Positions 7,681 through 20,750 of a DNA stretch of 33,306 nt are shown piece after piece. Source of the DNA: Candidatus Acutalibacter stercorigallinarum (GTDB lineage: Bacteria > Bacillota > Clostridia > Oscillospirales > Acutalibacteraceae); NCBI GenBank assembly GCA_019112625.1, contig DXIW01000001.1, positions 1 to 33,306 on the forward strand, written 5' to 3'. The notes under the pieces are model-generated. The model was not told where the DNA came from, made no database searches, and saw only the letters and a program-made list of their open reading frames with translations. The position numbers and the translations under genes were made by a program. How positions within the stretch are numbered: position 1 is the first letter of the stretch; every line of letters starts with the position of its first letter.

Positions 7681-9276
7681 TTACCGGCTGTTCAGCTCGG
7701 CGTACTGGAGCAGATTCCGGCACAGCCACAGCACCAGCACGGCGATGAGGACGTTCACCGCCGCTAAGGCCAGCAGGCCGCCGGAGACCTCCAGGACGGG
7801 GAGGAGGATCACCACCGCCACACAGGCCGCAATGCCGGGGACGGCCATGACCAGCAGGGCCAAAAAGTAGAACAGGAAGATCAGGGTTTTGGACTGCACC
7901 ATGCCGAACACCCGCTCCACCAGCACGTTGCCCGCGGTGAACAGCAGGGAGTAGCTGACGCGCGCCGCCACGCAGAACACCGCCGCCACCGGGGACATCT
8001 CCATGATGAGGCCCACGACCGCGAAGAGCACCACCGCCTCCAGCGCGTCGGAGATCAGGCTCTCTTTCAAGGCGTACAAGAGCTTTTTCAGGGGCGGCTC
8101 GGGGATGAGGTAGATGTAGGGCTTGATGAGCTCCCGGTTAAAGCGGCCCAGCGCCACGGAGAACAGCTGCATGTAGGTGGACATGGCCAAGATGCCCACC
8201 AGCCCGGCGTCCTTCATAAAGAAGGCGCAGGCCACCACAATGGCGTCGAAGATCAGCGCCATGTTGGACAGGAAGAACACCCCGCTGCGGCGGTTCTCCA
8301 CCCGGTGCTTGTAGTAGATGGCCGAGGCGCCCCAGCCTTTGCCCAGGCCGGTCTTGCCCACCTTCACGTTTTTGGGCACCACCTCGGTGAGCTGGCCCTC
8401 CTTCTGGGCGGTCACGGCGGACTGGGCCGTCTCCGCGGTGGAGAGCACATCCTCGTAGTAGTTGTTTTTGCAGGTGAGCACGAGCCCCAGCAGCACCCCC
8501 AGCAGCGCCGCAAGCAGCAGGGCGAAGAGCCCGGCCAGGGGCCAGTCCCCAGTAAGCAAGGCGCCGGTAAGGCCCGCCGCCCACCCGGAGGCCGGGAACA
8601 GCAGCCCCGGCAGGGTCCCGAAGAAGTTTGCCCCCGCGGCGATGAGGGGCTCGAAGCTGCCGCCCCCGGCCAGGGCCAGCAAGGGCTCCCGGCAGGCCAG
8701 CACCCCCAGCACGGCGTACAGCGCCGCCGCCCCGAACACGCAGTACCGCACGGCCTTGGCGGCCCGCTCGTTGCCGCTGGTGCGCACGTAGGAGGCCATG
8801 GAGCACAGCTGGGCGAAAAACAGGGTGAGCCCATAGCCCAGGATGATGGCCAGCAGCCCCGGGACCTCCACCCCGTAGACGCCGTGCATCCAGCTGTACT
8901 GGAACAGGATGAAGAACCCCAGCACCAGGGACAGCCCCAGCTGCCGCACCAGGCCGTAGGCCAGAATCTTGTTGGAGCTCAGCGGCGCGGGGAAGAGCAG
9001 GGTCACGTCGGACAGGGTGAACATGGGGGAGCTGGAGCTGCTGCTCCCCGAGGCGAACACCAGCAGGAACATCATGGTGTAGAACAGGGTCAGAATAGCG
9101 GTGAGCTCCTGGGGCGCCCGGAGCTCCTCCGCGCCGTAGGTGCTGCCGGAAAAGGCCGTCAGGGCGAACAGGGCCACCAGGAAGATGGCGTACACCAGCT
9201 TGGCCGGGCTTTTCAGCACGCCCAGGAGCTGGTTTTTCAGCTTGACCGCGGTGAGGTAGACCAGAGGGCTTTTCAT
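7681..9276 (-). CDS. ABC exporter permease subunit
   Basis: A 531-residue polytopic membrane protein with a basic N-terminus (MKSPLVYLTAVKLKNQLLGVLKSPAKLVY) and about 10-12 hydrophobic segments. A soluble loop lies around residues 290-330 (QKEGQLTEVVPKNVKVGKTGLGKGWGASAIYYKHRVENRR). The pattern fits the putative ABC exporter family often seen in Clostridia. It starts three bases after the ATPase gene ends, so the two form one transporter. Substrate cannot be inferred; peptides, antimicrobial compounds or lipids are typical of related exporters. Exporter direction is inferred from the absence of a substrate-binding protein. Confidence 0.88.
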   Translation of the reverse strand: MKSPLVYLTAVKLKNQLLGVLKSPAKLVYAIFLVALFALTAFSGSTYGAEELRAPQELTAILTLFYTMMFLLVFASGSSSSSSPMFTLSDVTLLFPAPLSSNKILAYGLVRQLGLSLVLGFFILFQYSWMHGVYGVEVPGLLAIILGYGLTLFFAQLCSMASYVRTSGNERAAKAVRYCVFGAAALYAVLGVLACREPLLALAGGGSFEPLIAAGANFFGTLPGLLFPASGWAAGLTGALLTGDWPLAGLFALLLAALLGVLLGLVLTCKNNYYEDVLSTAETAQSAVTAQKEGQLTEVVPKNVKVGKTGLGKGWGASAIYYKHRVENRRSGVFFLSNMALIFDAIVVACAFFMKDAGLVGILAMSTYMQLFSVALGRFNRELIKPYIYLIPEPPLKKLLYALKESLISDALEAVVLFAVVGLIMEMSPVAAVFCVAARVSYSLLFTAGNVLVERVFGMVQSKTLIFLFYFLALLVMAVPGIAACVAVVILLPVLEVSGGLLALAAVNVLIAVLVLWLCRNLLQYAELNSR

Positions 9277-9279
9277 GGC

Positions 9280-9987
9280 TTATCCCTCCGCCGGGGCCGG
9301 GGCCCCCTCCGTAATCTGGAAGAACAGCTCCTCCAGGGTCTGGCCCTCGCTGCCGTCGTTTACCTTGGTGGCGGCGAAGCGGCCGCTCATCATGATGTTG
9401 GCCACGTCCCAGTAGTCCTCCACGCTGTCGATCATGTGGGTGGAGATGAGCACCGAGCAGCCCTCCGCCTTCAGCTCCCGGAAGACCTGCTTCAGCTCCT
9501 TGATGGCGTGGGGGTCCAGCCCCACCAGGGGCTCGTCGAAGATGACCACCCGGGGCTTGTGGCACAACGCGCAGCAGATGGACAGCTTCTGCTGCATGCC
9601 CTTGGAGAGCTCTTTCCCCAGCTTATTTTTCTTGTCGTCCAGCTCCAGCCGCTCCAGCAGCTGGTTGGTATAGGCCTCGTCCTCCACCTTGTAGGCCCGG
9701 CGGATGAACTCCAGGTGTTCCTCCACGGTGAGCAGGTCGTACACCGCGGGCATCTCGGGGATATACCCCAGCTGGGCCTTGGCCTCCAGAGAGGTGTTCA
9801 CAAAGCCATTGATCTCGATGCGGCCGGTAAACCGCAAAAGCCCGGTGATGCACTTGATGATGGTGGATTTCCCCGCGCCGTTGGGCCCCAGCAGAATCCC
9901 GATCTGCCCGTCGCCCACGGCGAAGGAGATGTTGTCGTTGGCCAGGGTCTTGCCATAGCGCTTGGTCACGCCGCTGATGGATAGCAT
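9280..9987 (-). CDS. ABC transporter ATP-binding subunit
   Basis: A 235-residue ATPase that powers the adjacent permease. Walker A GPNGAGKST is at residues 34-42, the Q-loop region LGYIPEMPAVYDLLTVEEHL near 73-92, the signature LSKGMQQKLS near 132, Walker B VVIFDEPLVGLDP near 152 and a switch His in LISTHMIDSVE near 186. The signature has SKGMQ in place of SGGQ, as in many CcmA/NatA-type exporters. Start ATG 9987 has AAGGAGG eight bases upstream and a good promoter (10030-10058). Confidence 0.95.
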   Translation of the reverse strand: MLSISGVTKRYGKTLANDNISFAVGDGQIGILLGPNGAGKSTIIKCITGLLRFTGRIEINGFVNTSLEAKAQLGYIPEMPAVYDLLTVEEHLEFIRRAYKVEDEAYTNQLLERLELDDKKNKLGKELSKGMQQKLSICCALCHKPRVVIFDEPLVGLDPHAIKELKQVFRELKAEGCSVLISTHMIDSVEDYWDVANIMMSGRFAATKVNDGSEGQTLEELFFQITEGAPAPAEG

Positions 9988-10029
9988 GGTCCCATCCTCC
10001 TTATTTTCACAAAAAATAAGTACGCAGCC

Positions 10030-10058
10030 ATTGTACCGTGTCCTCCCGTTCCTTGCAA
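10030..10058 (-). promoter_or_regulatory. Promoter of the ABC exporter operon
   Basis: On the minus strand TTGCAA (10053-10058) and TACAAT (10030-10035) are spaced by 17 bases, about 45 bases before the ATPase start codon. A perfect palindrome touches the -35 box. Confidence 0.7.
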
Positions 10059-10072
10059 CACGTTAACGTGTT
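10057..10072. promoter_or_regulatory. 16-bp perfect palindrome, candidate operator
   Basis: AACACGTTAACGTGTT is a perfect inverted repeat overlapping the -35 box of the ABC operon promoter by two bases. There is no T-tract, so it looks like a protein-binding site. No regulator gene of the MarR or GntR type is adjacent. The neighbouring Crp/Fnr-family gene is a possible but unproven partner. Confidence 0.6.
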
Positions 10073-10074
10073 TC

Positions 10075-10100
10075 TTAAGAAATCCGTCAGGATTTCTTAA
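10075..10100. terminator. Hairpin between the Crp-family gene and the ABC operon
   Basis: TTAAGAAATCC (10075-10085) pairs perfectly with GGATTTCTTAA (10090-10100) around GTCA. It lies downstream of the Crp-family gene on the minus strand but has no clear T run, so it may be a weak terminator or a structural element. Confidence 0.5.
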
Positions 10101-10129
10101 CCCTCCCTAAACACAGCGCCCAGGGGACG

Positions 10130-10804
10130 TTACTTCCAGCTGGCGGCGCACAGGTCCGCCTGGCCGAAGGGCTTGTCCGAGAGGAACCGCACCTGCCGGC
10201 CGGTGACCTCAAGGTGCCCCTGGTCCTTCAGCTTTTTCAGCTCCCGCATCATGGCGCTGCGGTCGGCGCAGATGTACTCCGCCAGGGCGCTGAGGGAGAA
10301 GGGCAGGGTAAAGCACAGGCTCCCCGCCTGGTAGGCGAAAATCCGGAAGCAGCACAACAGCTTCTCCCTGGTGGTGCGGCAGGAGAGCACCTCCACCCGC
10401 TCGCTGAGGTCGAAGGCCTTTTTTGCCAGCAGGGGGAGGAGGCTCTCCAGGAACGCGGCGTGGTCCTGGCAGCTTTCCCGGCAGGGGTGGGCCAGGTGCT
10501 CCCGGGGCAGGAACAGCACCCGGCAGGGGGTCTCGCACACCAGGGTGACGCTGTCGCAGGGGAGGGTGGGGAAGGCCACGCTCTCCCCGAACACCCCGCC
10601 GGGGGAGAGGCGCTCCAGCACGGTGCGGCCGCCCCCGGCGTCGATCTTCACCAGGGCGGCGGAGCCCTCCTGCAAAATGCCGATCATCTGCCCCTCCCCA
10701 TAGGTGTAGGCAGTCTCCCCGGGGGCAAAGCTGCGGCGAATCGCCTGCAGGCAGGGCAGGTCCCAGGGGTTTTCGTGGTTTGGGGGGAACGGTACAGCTC
10801 CCAT
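10130..10804 (-). CDS. Crp/Fnr-family transcriptional regulator
   Basis: The product is 224 residues from ATG 10804, which has AAGGAGG seven bases upstream; the open frame extends further but without a binding site. Residues about 20-130 form the cyclic-nucleotide-type beta-barrel (GQMIGILQEGSAALVKIDAGGGRTVLERLSPGGVFGESVAF). The C-terminal third is a winged HTH (TTREKLLCCFRIFA...FSLSALAEYICADRSAMMRELKKLKDQGHLEVTG). No Cys cluster of the Fnr iron-sulfur type is seen at the N-terminus, so the effector is not obvious. It is transcribed divergently from the pyruvate:ferredoxin oxidoreductase gene, and control of that gene or of itself is plausible. Confidence 0.9.
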   Translation of the reverse strand: MGAVPFPPNHENPWDLPCLQAIRRSFAPGETAYTYGEGQMIGILQEGSAALVKIDAGGGRTVLERLSPGGVFGESVAFPTLPCDSVTLVCETPCRVLFLPREHLAHPCRESCQDHAAFLESLLPLLAKKAFDLSERVEVLSCRTTREKLLCCFRIFAYQAGSLCFTLPFSLSALAEYICADRSAMMRELKKLKDQGHLEVTGRQVRFLSDKPFGQADLCAASWK

Positions 10805-10837
10805 GGCGGCGCCTCCTTCTGTGTTCTGTCTGGTGTA

Positions 10838-10866
10838 ATCATAGCCCAGGCCGGGGGAAAAGGCAA
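10838..10866 (-). promoter_or_regulatory. Promoter of the Crp-family regulator
   Basis: On the minus strand TTGCCT (10861-10866) and TATGAT (10838-10843) are 17 bases apart, 34 bases before the chosen start codon. This supports ATG 10804 over upstream starts. Confidence 0.65.
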
Positions 10867-10972
10867 GCGGCGGGCCGGTTTTTTTCCGGCGGCGGGGCGG
10901 CCCTTTTCGGGGACTGGGGGGGAGAGGGGCGGGCCTCCCGTCAAAAAAATAGCAAAATCCCGGTTTTATGCC

Positions 10973-11001
10973 TTTACACTTTTCGAAATAAATGCTAAAA
11001 T
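10973..11001 (+). promoter_or_regulatory. Promoter of the pyruvate:ferredoxin oxidoreductase gene
   Basis: TTTACA (10973-10978) and TAAAAT (10996-11001) are separated by 17 bases, with the start codon about 70 bases further on. The region around it is AT-rich against a GC-rich background. Confidence 0.7.
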
Positions 11002-11073
11002 AAAACAGCACGGGTTTGCGAGTTTTCGCCTCGTCGTACGTTTCCGATCATCCTAAAAGGAGGAAATATTTCT

Positions 11074-14736
<3,663 letters not shown>

Positions 14737-14772
14737 GCTGGCTCCTTCTTAAGAAGATCTGCCATAGAAATG

Positions 14773-14803
14773 GGACCTGCCCCCTGCGGGCAGGTCCTTT
14801 TCT
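14773..14803 (+). terminator. Terminator after the oxidoreductase gene
   Basis: GGACCTGCCC (14773-14782) pairs perfectly with GGGCAGGTCC (14788-14797), loop of five, then TTTTCTG. It lies 36 bases after the stop codon. Confidence 0.9.
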
Positions 14804-14880
14804 GTTCTCTGTGCGATTTTTGCCGCTTTTTCTGTGATTTTTTCGTTTTTTGTAGGAAACGCTAAAATCAACTATAAATG

Positions 14881-14918
14881 TGAAAGAAAATAAAATAATA
14901 TTTTTTATTTCTTTAAGA
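14881..14918. promoter_or_regulatory. AT-rich inverted repeat upstream of the lipoprotein gene
   Basis: A stretch of almost pure A/T forms an imperfect inverted repeat, roughly AAAGAAAATAAAAT against TTTTTTATTTCTTT. It stands out sharply in the GC-rich surroundings. It may act as an UP-element-like or curved region for the next gene. A TATCAT box at 14961-14966 is a possible -10, but no good -35 partner is seen. Confidence 0.4.
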
Positions 14919-15030
14919 TTCTCGTAAAGGATGCGACAAATTTCTGTAACAAAGATGGGGTATCATCTAAGCGTTCCCAAAAGGGACAGGGCATTCCGCC
15001 CGCAATTTGCAAGCAAAGGAGAAAACCAAC

Positions 15031-15315
15031 ATGAAGAAAATACTTACCGGTATGCTGGCCCTGGCTATGGCCGCTACCATGGCCCTGAGCATGGCTGCCT
15101 GCAGCAACACCGAGAGCAGCAGCTCTTCCACCGCCTCCACCAGCTCCACCGTGGAGAGCAGCTCCACCGCCTCCGAGACCTCCGAGGTTTCTGAGACCTC
15201 CGAGGTTTCCGAGACTTCCGAGGTTTCCGAGACTTCCGAGGTGAGCAGCGCCGCTTCCGACGTGGACAGCACCGCTTCCTCCCAGGTGGACAGCACCTCC
15301 AGCGTGGCCGAGTAA
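15031..15315 (+). CDS. Small Ser/Thr-rich secreted lipoprotein
   Basis: A 94-residue product starts at ATG 15031 after AAAGGAG. The signal peptide MKKILTGMLALAMAATMALSMAAC ends in a lipobox-like Cys with a Met at -3. The mature part has almost no aromatic or long hydrophobic residues. It is low complexity: runs of Ser, then four SEVSET-type hexapeptides from four 18-bp tandem units (15175-15246), then DVDSTASSQVDSTSSVAE. The acidic, Ser/Thr-rich tail could be an unstructured surface spacer or a glycosylation substrate. No enzymatic function is visible. Confidence 0.82.
   Translation: MKKILTGMLALAMAATMALSMAACSNTESSSSSTASTSSTVESSSTASETSEVSETSEVSETSEVSETSEVSSAASDVDSTASSQVDSTSSVAE
15175..15246 (+). 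repeat. Four 18-bp tandem repeats inside the lipoprotein gene
   Basis: Units begin at 15175, 15193, 15211 and 15229 and share gagac(c/t)tccgaggt with few changes. They encode Glu-Thr-Ser-Glu-Val-Ser. The number of copies is likely to vary between strains by slippage and stays in frame. Confidence 0.9.
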
Positions 15316-15327
15316 AAACAGCCGCAG

Positions 15328-15363
15328 AAAAAAGGTCCTGGCAGAATTGCCAGGACCTTTTTC
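15328..15363. terminator. Bidirectional terminator between lipoprotein and rhamnosidase genes
   Basis: AAAAGGTCCTGGCA pairs with TGCCAGGACCTTTT around GAAT (15330-15361), with T runs on both strands. The two genes converge here. Confidence 0.92.
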
Positions 15364-15387
15364 TATGTCCCCTGCGGGGCGGTTTAT

Positions 15388-17943
15388 TTAGAACTGATAC
15401 CGGCCGGCGGCCAGCTGGTACTCCCGGCCGTCGGGCAGGGTGAGGGCGGCCTCGCAGTCAAAGGGCACGGCGATCTCAAACCGCGGCTGCCCGGCTTCAT
15501 AGCGCCAGGCCACCTGGTATTGTCCCGCGGCGGTGTCCATGGTCAGCTCCGCCCAGGGGATGCGCGGGTCGGGCTGGGGCCGGATGACCGCCTTTTTATA
15601 GCCCGGGGCCTCCTCGGTGGGGTTCAGGCCCAGCATGTTCCGGTACATCCAGTCCACAATGGACCCGTAGGCGTAGTGGTTCAGGCTGTTCATGCCCGTG
15701 CCGCTGATCTTCCCGTCGGGAAGGATGGAATTCCACCGCTCCCACACGGTGGTGGCGCCCATCTTCACTTCATAGAGCCAGCTGGGCATGTCGTCGTTCA
15801 AAAACAGGGTGTAGGCGATGTCGTTGGCCCCGTTGTCCGACAGGGCCCGGCACAAAAACGGCGTGCCGCAGAAGCCTGTGTCCAGGTGCCAGCTTTTCTG
15901 CTCCAGCCGGGCTTTCAGCTGGTTTAACACCACGTCCCCCTTGCCCTGGGGGTACAGCCCGAAGAACAGGCTCAGCACACAGGCTGTCTGGGTGCCGGTG
16001 ATGCGGAAGCTGCCGTCCGGGTTAAAGTACTCCTCCAAAATCGCCCCTTTGATTTTTTCCGCCAGGGCGGCGTAGTCCGCCGCGTCCTCGGCATACCCCA
16101 GGGCCTTGGCGGCCTTGGCCGTCAGGCTGGTGGAATAGTAGTAGAAGCAGGAGGCGGTGTAGGGCAGGCTGGTGGCCCCAAAGGGGTTCTGGGTGTCCCC
16201 GTCCTCCCGGTCCAGGGCCAGCCAGTCCCCCAGCTGGGAGCCCCGCAGCCACAGCCCCCGGCCGCCGTCGGCCACATCGTCCCTGCGGATGCGCTCCACC
16301 CAGGCCTTCATCACCGGGTACTCCGCCCGCAGCAGGTGCGGGTCGCCGTAATTCTCGTAGACCGCCCAGGGCATCATGGTGGCCACGTCGCTCCAGATGG
16401 CGCAGCCCTCTACGTTGTGGGGCAGCCACCCCTCGGGGCCGCTCTTGGGCTTGGGCGTGGGCACGAAGAAGGGCACCGCGCCGTCCAGCACCTGCTGCTC
16501 CTGGGCCACGTTCTGGATGAAGTGGTGGAAGAAGGCGGGCATGTACAAATTCTTGCAGGCCGTGGAGGAGATGATGGCCGCGTCGCCGGTCCAGCCCAGG
16601 CGCTCGTCCCGCTGGGGGCAGTCGGTGGGCAGGTCCAGGAAGTTATCAAACTGCCCCCACATGGCGTTGTGGAACAGCTGGTTCACCCGGGGGTCCCCGG
16701 TGCGGATGGAGCCGGTGGGGTCGATGTCCGACCGGATGTGCCAGGCCACGAAGTCCTGGGGCCGCACTTCAGTCACGCCTTCCACCTTCACATAGCGGAA
16801 GCCGTAGAAGGTGAACCGCGGCCGCACCCAGGCGGGCTGCCCGGCGGAGAGATACCGGTACTCCGCCTTGGCGGTGCGCAGGTTGTCCCGGTAGAAGCAC
16901 CCGTCCTGGAGCACCTCCCCATAGGTGAGGACAACCTCCCGCCCCGCGGGCTCATTTACGGCGAATTCCACCCAGCCGGTCATGTTCTGGCCGAAGTCCA
17001 GCACGGTCTCGCCTTTCTCAGTCTGGAGCACCGTGGGCAGGAAGCTCTGCTTTTTCACGATCTTCGGCCCCCGCCGGGCCACCAGGGGGGTGTTCTCCTG
17101 CCGGAGGACCACCCCGCCGGCCTGGGCCCCGCACCCCGGGCAGGACCAGCCCACTGTCTCCCGGTTGGCGTCGTAGTGCTCCCCGTCGTAGATGTTGCTG
17201 AAGGTGACGGGGGAGGGATAGCTCTTCCAGCTCCCGTCGGAGCAGACCACCTGCTGGGTACCGTCCGCCAGGGTGACGTGGAGCTCGCAGATGAGCTGCA
17301 TGGTGTCCCCGTACAGGTCATGGTACCGGTCGAAGATCATATCCCCCTTGTACCAGCCGGGCCCCAGGGCAAAGCCCAGGGTGTTGTCCCCCTTATGGAG
17401 CAGGGAGGTCACGTCGAAGGTCTGGTACTCCAGGGCGATGTCGTAGCAGTGGTAGCCAGGCAGCAGGTACTCCTCCCCGGCCTTCTGGCCGTTGATCTCC
17501 GCCTCGTAGAGCCCTAAGCCGCAGGCGTACAGCCGGGCGGAGACAGGCTCCTCCTTCAGGGTGAAGTCCTTCGAAAGCAGGGGCTGGGCCTCCTTGTCGG
17601 CAAAGTCCGCGGCGATCCACTTCCCCTGCCAGGGCTCGCCCTCCTTGGCGGTCTCGAACCAGGAGGAGGCGGCGGCCCAGTCCCCCTGGTCCCCCCACAC
17701 GGTGACGCTCCAGCGGTAGCGGGTGCGGGGCTTCAAGTCCAGGGGGGCCTCAAACCCCAGGGAGGAGATGTCCTCCCGCCTGCCGCTGTCGTAGAGGGTC
17801 TCCCCGCCCGCCGCCACGGTGATTTGGGCGGCGGCTTGCTTTTTGCTCTCCGTGTCCTCCGCCACCCAGGAGAACACCGGCCGCTCTATGGCCAGGCCCA
17901 GAGGCTCTGTTACATGGTTTACCCGCAGGTCTTTCAATCGCAT
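15388..17943 (-). CDS. GH78 alpha-L-rhamnosidase
   Basis: An 851-residue glycoside hydrolase predicted to remove terminal alpha-L-rhamnose from plant glycosides, flavonoids or pectin. N-terminal beta-sandwich domains (RVNHVTEPLGLAIERPVFSW; the GLGLYEAEINGQKAGEEYLLPGYHCYD segment) precede an (alpha/alpha)6 barrel. The barrel carries DCPQRDERLGWTGDA near residue 440, with the candidate acid residues, and GATTVWERWNSI near 730 with the candidate base Glu. There is no signal peptide, so the enzyme should be cytoplasmic and act on imported small glycosides. ATG 17943 follows AAAGGAG. It starts 18 bases after a deaminase gene, so the two are probably co-transcribed. Confidence 0.93.
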   Translation of the reverse strand: MRLKDLRVNHVTEPLGLAIERPVFSWVAEDTESKKQAAAQITVAAGGETLYDSGRREDISSLGFEAPLDLKPRTRYRWSVTVWGDQGDWAAASSWFETAKEGEPWQGKWIAADFADKEAQPLLSKDFTLKEEPVSARLYACGLGLYEAEINGQKAGEEYLLPGYHCYDIALEYQTFDVTSLLHKGDNTLGFALGPGWYKGDMIFDRYHDLYGDTMQLICELHVTLADGTQQVVCSDGSWKSYPSPVTFSNIYDGEHYDANRETVGWSCPGCGAQAGGVVLRQENTPLVARRGPKIVKKQSFLPTVLQTEKGETVLDFGQNMTGWVEFAVNEPAGREVVLTYGEVLQDGCFYRDNLRTAKAEYRYLSAGQPAWVRPRFTFYGFRYVKVEGVTEVRPQDFVAWHIRSDIDPTGSIRTGDPRVNQLFHNAMWGQFDNFLDLPTDCPQRDERLGWTGDAAIISSTACKNLYMPAFFHHFIQNVAQEQQVLDGAVPFFVPTPKPKSGPEGWLPHNVEGCAIWSDVATMMPWAVYENYGDPHLLRAEYPVMKAWVERIRRDDVADGGRGLWLRGSQLGDWLALDREDGDTQNPFGATSLPYTASCFYYYSTSLTAKAAKALGYAEDAADYAALAEKIKGAILEEYFNPDGSFRITGTQTACVLSLFFGLYPQGKGDVVLNQLKARLEQKSWHLDTGFCGTPFLCRALSDNGANDIAYTLFLNDDMPSWLYEVKMGATTVWERWNSILPDGKISGTGMNSLNHYAYGSIVDWMYRNMLGLNPTEEAPGYKKAVIRPQPDPRIPWAELTMDTAAGQYQVAWRYEAGQPRFEIAVPFDCEAALTLPDGREYQLAAGRYQF

Positions 17944-17961
17944 AGCTGTTTTCTCCTTTCG

Positions 17962-18360
17962 TCAGGCCTGTTCCGGCTGCTCCCGGGCCTCCTGCCAGGA
18001 CCAGGGCAGCAGCTCCTTTACCGGCACGGCGGTGTCCTTGGCCACCAGCACCTGGGCGTCGGGATTCCCCAGCTGCAGTAAAAACTCCCGGCAGCGGCCG
18101 CAGGGGGGCATAATGGACTTGTCCCAGCCCACCGCCACAATCTGTTCCACCCGGTCCTCCCCGGCGGTGAGCATGGCGGCGATGGCCGCGTGCTCCGCGC
18201 AGAAGCCCATGCTGCAGGCCGTGTCGATGCAGATGCCCCGGTACACGTGGCCCTTGTCTGTCACCAGGGCGGCGGCCACCCCGCCCACCTCAATATCTTC
18301 CGAGATCCTGCGGGGGGAGAGGGCCTCCACTGCCGCCTGATAGAGAACGTCCCATTCCAT
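17962..18360 (-). CDS. Cytidine deaminase-family protein
   Basis: The product is 132 residues from ATG 18360 with AAAGGAGGG upstream. The zinc site has both parts of the deaminase fold: CAEHAAI (Cys ligand and catalytic Glu) and PPCGRC (two Cys ligands). Length and motifs match small homotetrameric cytidine/blasticidin-type deaminases that act on free nucleosides. Substrate is not fixed by the sequence. It lies upstream of the rhamnosidase in the same direction. A TATACT box at 18395-18400 (minus strand) is a possible -10 without a convincing -35. A long N-terminal extension of the open frame lacks a binding site and is ignored. Confidence 0.88.
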   Translation of the reverse strand: MEWDVLYQAAVEALSPRRISEDIEVGGVAAALVTDKGHVYRGICIDTACSMGFCAEHAAIAAMLTAGEDRVEQIVAVGWDKSIMPPCGRCREFLLQLGNPDAQVLVAKDTAVPVKELLPWSWQEAREQPEQA

Positions 18361-18485
18361 GAAAACGTCCCTCCTTTTCTGGTTTGCTATGTCCAGTATA
18401 CCCCCAACCGGGGAAAATGGGTAGGCCATCTTTTCCCAAAAAACAGGACCTAATTTCGGGATTTTGCAAAAATTTCCGCTCCCCA

Positions 18486-18515
18486 TTGACCCGCCCCCAC
18501 CGGATGCGCTATGAT
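18486..18515 (+). promoter_or_regulatory. Promoter of the arabinofuranosidase gene
   Basis: TTGACC (18486-18491) and TATGAT (18510-18515) are 18 bases apart. They lie 54 bases before the start codon, which has AGGAGAGGAG upstream. Confidence 0.75.
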
Positions 18516-18518
18516 TAG

Positions 18519-20087
<1,569 letters not shown>

Positions 20088-20105
20088 AGAGGGAGAGCCG
20101 CCGCT

Positions 20106-20231
20106 CTGGCGGCCCTGCTCCTCTGTGTCCTCTATAAACTCTGGAGCCGTCCCCGCTGCCCCCACTGCGGCAAACATGCCCTTCCCGGCGGCGAATATTG
20201 CCCCTATTGCGGCAAAAAGCTGGGAGACTGA
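20106..20231 (+). CDS. Mini-protein: TM segment plus double CPxCG zinc ribbon, no ATG/GTG/TTG start
   Basis: Directly after the GH51 stop, in the same frame, an uninterrupted stretch (20088-20231) encodes a hydrophobic helix (ALAALLLCVLYKLW), a basic SRPR, then CPHCGKHALPGGEYCPYCGKKLGD and TGA. Two CPxCG knuckles define a zinc ribbon of the kind found in many clostridial small proteins. The frame has no ATG, GTG or TTG. The only candidate start is CTG 20106, about nine bases after AGAGGGAG (20088-20095), giving 41 residues. Alternatives are readthrough of the GH51 TAA or a decayed gene. The intact cysteines and the terminator just downstream argue against decay. Confidence 0.6.
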   Translation: MAALLLCVLYKLWSRPRCPHCGKHALPGGEYCPYCGKKLGD

Positions 20232-20243
20232 TTCAAAAAAAGA

Positions 20244-20281
20244 AAGCAGGCAAGGCCCCAACGGCCCTGCCTGCTTTTTTT
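20244..20281. terminator. Bidirectional terminator
   Basis: AAAGCAGGCAAGGCC pairs with GGCCCTGCCTGCTTT (imperfect at one position) and ends in seven T. It closes the GH51/zinc-ribbon transcript and the convergent deaminase operon. Confidence 0.88.
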
Positions 20282-20295
20282 GTGTTGCTTTCCAC

Positions 20296-20733
20296 TCAGT
20301 TTGGGGAAAAATGTTCCAGCTCCTCGGGAGGATAGGCCCCGCTCCAGTGGTAGGGCTGCAGCTCATCCAGCGTCACGAATTTTAGGCCGCCGGAGGCTGT
20401 GGTCACCCCCACTTGTACGTCCCCGCCCCAATAGCGCAGCCGTTCCTGGCAGATACCGCAGGGGGAGAGCACCTTGTAGGGGGAGGTCTCGTCGTCCCGG
20501 ACCAGGCAGAGACAATGGGTCACCTTTTCGTTGACCTTGTGGGCCTCGCACATGGCCCCTACCTCGATGCACAGGATGGCGGAGGAATTGGCGGTCTCGA
20601 TAGCCACGCTGGTGAAATAGTGGTCTTCCGCCGTGCGGATGACCGCCGCACCGCCCCAGCCCACCGGGTACCGCTTTTCGATCAGCGCCCGGGCCAGGGC
20701 CGCCATTTTTTGCTGTATGTCCTTTTCGCTCAT
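20296..20733 (-). CDS. Cytidine/blasticidin deaminase-family protein
   Basis: A 145-residue protein with the deaminase zinc motifs CIEVGAMCEAHKVN and SPCGICQERL. The catalytic motif is C-E-A instead of the more usual C-A-E order, as in blasticidin-S-deaminase-like members. ATG 20733 has AGGAGG upstream and lies 17 bases after the csaB stop, so it is the last gene of that transcript. It is distinct in sequence from the deaminase at 17962-18360. Its substrate is unknown; nucleoside salvage or drug detoxification are both possible. Confidence 0.82.
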   Translation of the reverse strand: MSEKDIQQKMAALARALIEKRYPVGWGGAAVIRTAEDHYFTSVAIETANSSAILCIEVGAMCEAHKVNEKVTHCLCLVRDDETSPYKVLSPCGICQERLRYWGGDVQVGVTTASGGLKFVTLDELQPYHWSGAYPPEELEHFSPN

Positions 20734-20750
20734 GGCTTTCCCTTGTCCTC

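Noticed and set aside
8305-9984. 559-residue plus-strand open frame opposite the ABC operon
   Set aside because: His/Gln/Gly-rich antisense product of the ATPase and permease genes, which have clear motifs on the other strand.
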